Assembly (NCBI RefSeq): GCF_900580865.1
Contig: NZ_UTBZ01000228.1
Coordinates: forward strand, 124,001 to 188,000
DNA from: Pseudomonas viridiflava
Lineage (GTDB): Bacteria; Pseudomonadota; Gammaproteobacteria; Pseudomonadales; Pseudomonadaceae
DNA: 64,000 nucleotides
Reading direction: 5' to 3'
Shown: in pieces, positions 61,031-64,000 of the stretch
Numbering within the stretch: the first letter of the stretch is position 1
Layout: every line of letters begins with the position of its first letter
Notes under the pieces: generated by a model
What the model was told of the DNA's origin: nothing
What the model saw: only the letters and a program-made list of their open reading frames with translations
Database searches by the model: none
Made by a program: the position numbers and the translations under genes

Positions 61031-63313
61031 ATGGAGTGGCTTGGTTTGCAGTTTGTTACCGAGCTGCCGGAGAGCGGGCAGGTCATTTTAGATTGCACAC
61101 ATAATCCCTTGTTGGTGCTGGTGGCCTATCTGGTCGCCTGTGCCGCGAGCTTTGCCACTCTCGACATGGCCGAACGGGTCGCGCACGCAGAAGATCCCGG
61201 CTCGCAACGCCTCTGGCGCTGGATCGGCGCAACCTGCCTGGCCGGCGGCATCTGGGCCATGCACTTCATCGGCATGCTGGCGTTCCAGGCGCCGATCGAA
61301 ATCCAATACGATCTGCCAATCACCCTGTTTTCGCTGCTGATCGCCCTGCTCGCCTCATGGCTGGCCATGCACACGCTGAGTGAAGCGCAGCCCAGTCTTT
61401 TGCTGTACCTGAAAACCGCCATCGTCATCGGTCTGGGCATCGCCGGCATGCATTACGTCGGCATGGCGGCGATGGAGTCGAGCGCCACGGCTTACTACCA
61501 GCCAACGCTGTTCGTGCTGTCGATCGCCATTGCCATCGGCGCCAGTTTCGCCGCGCTGTGGGTCGCCGGCTATTTGCGTGAAGGCAGCGGTCTGGGTCAT
61601 CAGATGCTCAAGTACAGCGCCACACTGATTCTCGGCGCCGGTATTTTCAGCATGCATTTCACCGGGATGGCCGCGCTGAATCTGGTCTTGCCAGCAAACA
61701 GCCTGCCGTCGATCGCGGCCGAAACCAGCCATATGCAGTTGGGCCTGACGGTCGCGCTGATCACTTTGCTCATCCTTGGCAGTGCGATCAGCGCGGCGCT
61801 GGCCGACAAGAAACTGCAGAACAAAGAAGAGGATCTGCGTCGCGTCAACGCCCTGCTCAGCCAGCTCGATCAGGCGCGCATGTCGCTGCAACAAGCGGCC
61901 AACTACGACGCCCTGACCAACCTGATCAACCGCCGCGGGTTCAACCAGATCTTCGCCGAGAAACTCTGCCAGAAAGCCACCGAGGGCGGCATGCTCGCGG
62001 TGATGTTTCTCGACATCGACCACTTCAAGCGGATCAACGACAGCCTCGGTCACGACGCCGGTGACGAACTGCTTAAGGTTATCGCCAGTCACATCAAAGG
62101 CTCGGTGCGCAGCCATGAAGACGTGGTCGCGCGGTTCGGTGGCGACGAGTTCTGCATCCTCATTAACCTGCGTGAGCGCGAAGAAGCCCGCAGTATGGCT
62201 CAGCGCATCATGCTCAAAATGAAGGAGCCGATCGAACTGGCCGGACGCCGCATGGTGATGACCACCAGCATCGGCATCAGTCTGTTTCCGGAAGATGGCA
62301 GCACCTGCGAAGAACTGCTCAAGCACGCCGATCTGGCGTTGTATCAATCCAAAGGCGCGGGGCGCAACGGCCTGCATTTTTTCAGTTCCAACCTCAAGAC
62401 CCGCGCCAGCTTCGAGCTGCAACTGGAAGAAGAATTGCGCCACGCCCTGCGCGAAGAAAACGGCCTGACGCTGTATTACCAACCGATCTTCGAACTGAAA
62501 ACCGGCCGCGTCACCAAACTGGAGGCGCTGATTCGCTGGCAACATCCGCTGCACGGTTTGCTGACCCCGGATCGCTTTATCTCCATCGCCGAAAACAACG
62601 GCCTGATCGCCGAACTGGACAACTGGGTGCTGCGCCGGGCCTGCAAGGATCTGGGTGAACTGTCACGGCATGGCTGCGAAGAACTGAAAATCGCCTGGAA
62701 CTGCTCACCGCTCAACCTCGCCCGGGAAGAACTGGCCACGGAAATCGAAAGTGCTTTGCGCACTGCCGGGGTGGCGCCGGAACGGCTGGAGCTGGAAGTC
62801 ACCGAGAATGCGCTGATGGGCAACATCGCCAACACCCTGGTGCTCCTGAGACAGATCCGTGCGCTCGGTGTGTCGCTGTCGATCGACGACTTCGGCACCG
62901 GCTATTCCTCGCTGGCCTACCTCAAGCGCCTGCCGCTCAACACCTTGAAGATCGACCGCTCGTTCATCCTCGACATTCCCACGGCAACCGCCGACATGGA
63001 GATCGTCCAGGCGATCATCGTCATGGCGCACACCCTGCATTTGCAGGTGGTGACCGAAGGCGTCGAAAGCCTGGAACAGTACGAGTTTCTTGAACGCTCG
63101 GGCTGCGATTTCATCCAGGGTTACCTGCTCAGCCGCCCGGTGCCGCTGGACGAGCTGCGCCCGGTGCTGGAGGAAATCAATCAGCGCAAGCATTCACATG
63201 CGGTCAATCCGTTGATTCTGGCGCGCGGTACATTTGCACCAGTGTCGCTGGATCCTGCGCCAAATAACCTTGCGCCCCATGCAGGCGCATCAGTTGTGCG
63301 GCCAATCCGCTGA
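61031..63313 (+). CDS. mucR: MHYT-GGDEF-EAL protein (MucR-like, cyclic di-GMP)
   Basis: A 760-residue membrane regulator of cyclic di-GMP. Seven hydrophobic segments in residues 20-250 carry three MHYT motifs (MHFIGM at 77, MHYVGM at 140, MHFTGM at 208), which may sense a gas or copper ligand. The diguanylate cyclase site is FGGDEF (369-374) and the EAL phosphodiesterase site begins E498-A-L. The architecture matches P. aeruginosa MucR, which links NO and alginate control. The last 37 residues (from about 724) overlap the convergent gene and read as an unusual tail (LDPAPNNLAPHAGASVVRPIR). Confidence 0.93.
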   Translation: MEWLGLQFVTELPESGQVILDCTHNPLLVLVAYLVACAASFATLDMAERVAHAEDPGSQRLWRWIGATCLAGGIWAMHFIGMLAFQAPIEIQYDLPITLFSLLIALLASWLAMHTLSEAQPSLLLYLKTAIVIGLGIAGMHYVGMAAMESSATAYYQPTLFVLSIAIAIGASFAALWVAGYLREGSGLGHQMLKYSATLILGAGIFSMHFTGMAALNLVLPANSLPSIAAETSHMQLGLTVALITLLILGSAISAALADKKLQNKEEDLRRVNALLSQLDQARMSLQQAANYDALTNLINRRGFNQIFAEKLCQKATEGGMLAVMFLDIDHFKRINDSLGHDAGDELLKVIASHIKGSVRSHEDVVARFGGDEFCILINLREREEARSMAQRIMLKMKEPIELAGRRMVMTTSIGISLFPEDGSTCEELLKHADLALYQSKGAGRNGLHFFSSNLKTRASFELQLEEELRHALREENGLTLYYQPIFELKTGRVTKLEALIRWQHPLHGLLTPDRFISIAENNGLIAELDNWVLRRACKDLGELSRHGCEELKIAWNCSPLNLAREELATEIESALRTAGVAPERLELEVTENALMGNIANTLVLLRQIRALGVSLSIDDFGTGYSSLAYLKRLPLNTLKIDRSFILDIPTATADMEIVQAIIVMAHTLHLQVVTEGVESLEQYEFLERSGCDFIQGYLLSRPVPLDELRPVLEEINQRKHSHAVNPLILARGTFAPVSLDPAPNNLAPHAGASVVRPIR

Positions 63314-64000
63314 TCGGCGTCGCCGAGCCCTGTTCGCGGGAGAATTTCACGGCGGTATCGAGATCCTTGAGCAACGTGCGCACGTGCCATTTGATCGGTT
63401 CGAAACGGCTTTCGGCCATTTGCGGGGCGAGAATCTGCAACGGTTTCGAATCGGCAAAACCGCCGGCCAGTGCTTCGGCGATCAGGCTCGCATCGACCCC
63501 GGCCTGCTCGGCCAGCGCCACCACTTCGGCAATCACCAATGCGTTGCAAGCGACGATCATCTGGTTGCAGGCCTTGGTCACCTGCCCCGCGCCGATGCCG
63601 CCCATGTGCGTGACGCGCTGACCGAGGTTGAGCAGCACCGCACGTACACGTTGAAGATCTGCCGCTTCGCCGCCGACCATGATCGCCAGACTGCCCGCCT
63701 CGGCGCCAACCACGCCGCCGGACACTGGTGAATCCAGCCAGGACATGCCGGTTTTCTGCGCAAGCGTCGCCGCCATCTCGCGAGTGGCCGTTGGTTCAAG
63801 GCTGGAAAAATCCACCAGCAACTGGCCGCTTTTCGCCCCTTCGGCGATACCGCCAGCGCCAAACACCACCTCGCGAACCACTGTCGTATCGGCCAGACAC
63901 AGCATCACCACGTCGGCGTGCTCGCACAATTCAGCGGCGGTCGCCACTTGGCGGGCACCGGCCTCGACCAGTGGCGCGCACTTGGCCGGGTTGCGATTCC
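63204..64000 (-). CDS. NAD(P)-dependent oxidoreductase, beta-hydroxyacid dehydrogenase family (5' end missing)
   Basis: The C-terminal 265 residues of a 3-hydroxyisobutyrate/tartronate-semialdehyde dehydrogenase-type enzyme; the start lies beyond the right edge. Visible are NRNPAKCAPLVEAGA, DVVMLCLADTTVVREVVFG, the substrate-binding DSPVSGGVVGAEAGSLAIMVGG and the catalytic-lysine segment GAGQVTKACNQM. The C-terminal helical bundle ends AQDPATLVQMYRAPESTD. It is convergent with, and overlaps by 110 bases, the 3' end of the MucR-like gene. It reduces or oxidises a small beta-hydroxy acid; the exact substrate is unknown. Confidence 0.9.
   Translation of the reverse strand, partial: NRNPAKCAPLVEAGARQVATAAELCEHADVVMLCLADTTVVREVVFGAGGIAEGAKSGQLLVDFSSLEPTATREMAATLAQKTGMSWLDSPVSGGVVGAEAGSLAIMVGGEAADLQRVRAVLLNLGQRVTHMGGIGAGQVTKACNQMIVACNALVIAEVVALAEQAGVDASLIAEALAGGFADSKPLQILAPQMAESRFEPIKWHVRTLLKDLDTAVKFSREQGSATPISGLAAQLMRLHGAQGYLAQDPATLVQMYRAPESTD

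Overview
The window is a stretch of chromosome from a Pseudomonas of the fluorescens group. The evidence is high GC, about fourteen copies of the GTGGGAGCGAGC...GCTCGCGAA palindrome pairs (REP/REPIN) typical of that group, and many genes with recognisable Pseudomonas counterparts: a complete protocatechuate (pca) cluster, an Emh/Ttg-type RND efflux operon, xenB, olsBA, rapA, ccoM and a MucR-like MHYT-GGDEF-EAL protein. I see no tRNA, rRNA, CRISPR array, prophage or transposase gene.

Layout. 0-3.5 kb: a LysR regulator and a CaiB/BaiF CoA-transferase plus HMG-CoA-lyase operon running off the left edge. 3.5-8 kb: a delta-60-repeat protein divergent from an Ig-like repeat protein, an iron alcohol dehydrogenase, and a DUF4917 protein with SIR2-like motifs. 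8-10.5 kb: an XRE-cupin regulator divergent from a class II aldolase and a DapA-like lyase/aldolase, with a clear palindromic operator. 10.6-24 kb: mostly single genes (YegP, RHH, PfpI, EamA, methyltransferase, LemA-TPM-TPM, BglX, a cardiolipin-synthase-like PLD with YceI, a serine hydrolase, an acyl-CoA-dehydrogenase-like protein) separated by REP pairs. 24-26.5 kb: olsBA (ornithine lipids) and an ACP phosphodiesterase. 26.6-29.3 kb: an ArsR-MFS-xenB operon behind an array of CGCGATA operators. 29.8-36.5 kb: emhR divergent from emhABC. 36.5-37.4 kb: a short AT-rich patch with orphan ORFs. 37.5 kb: an OprD-family porin. 39-51 kb: the pca regulon (pcaR, K, IJF, HG, T, B, D, C), all on the minus strand. 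51.6-55.6 kb: pitA, a repeat-built non-coding region, and small genes including ccoM behind an Anr box. 55.8-64 kb: rapA, an MFS transporter, a cysteine-cluster protein, the MHYT-GGDEF-EAL gene and a truncated beta-hydroxyacid dehydrogenase.

The genes that work together most clearly are the pca genes. They take 4-hydroxybenzoate/protocatechuate from uptake (PcaK, perhaps the OprD porin) through ring cleavage (PcaHG), PcaB, PcaC, PcaD, PcaIJ and PcaF to succinyl-CoA and acetyl-CoA, under PcaR. PcaR-type boxes of the form GTTCGATAATCGC lie in front of pcaR, pcaK and pcaI, and an identical 13-mer lies upstream of the OprD porin.

No wholly new multi-gene system is evident. The most notable observations are the extra PcaR box at the porin, the 37-residue ccoM gene with an Anr box, two distinct conserved REP-pair architectures, a nested inverted repeat around 54 kb, two well-formed operator arrays for uncharacterised catabolic or detoxification operons, and the SIR2-like reading of DUF4917.
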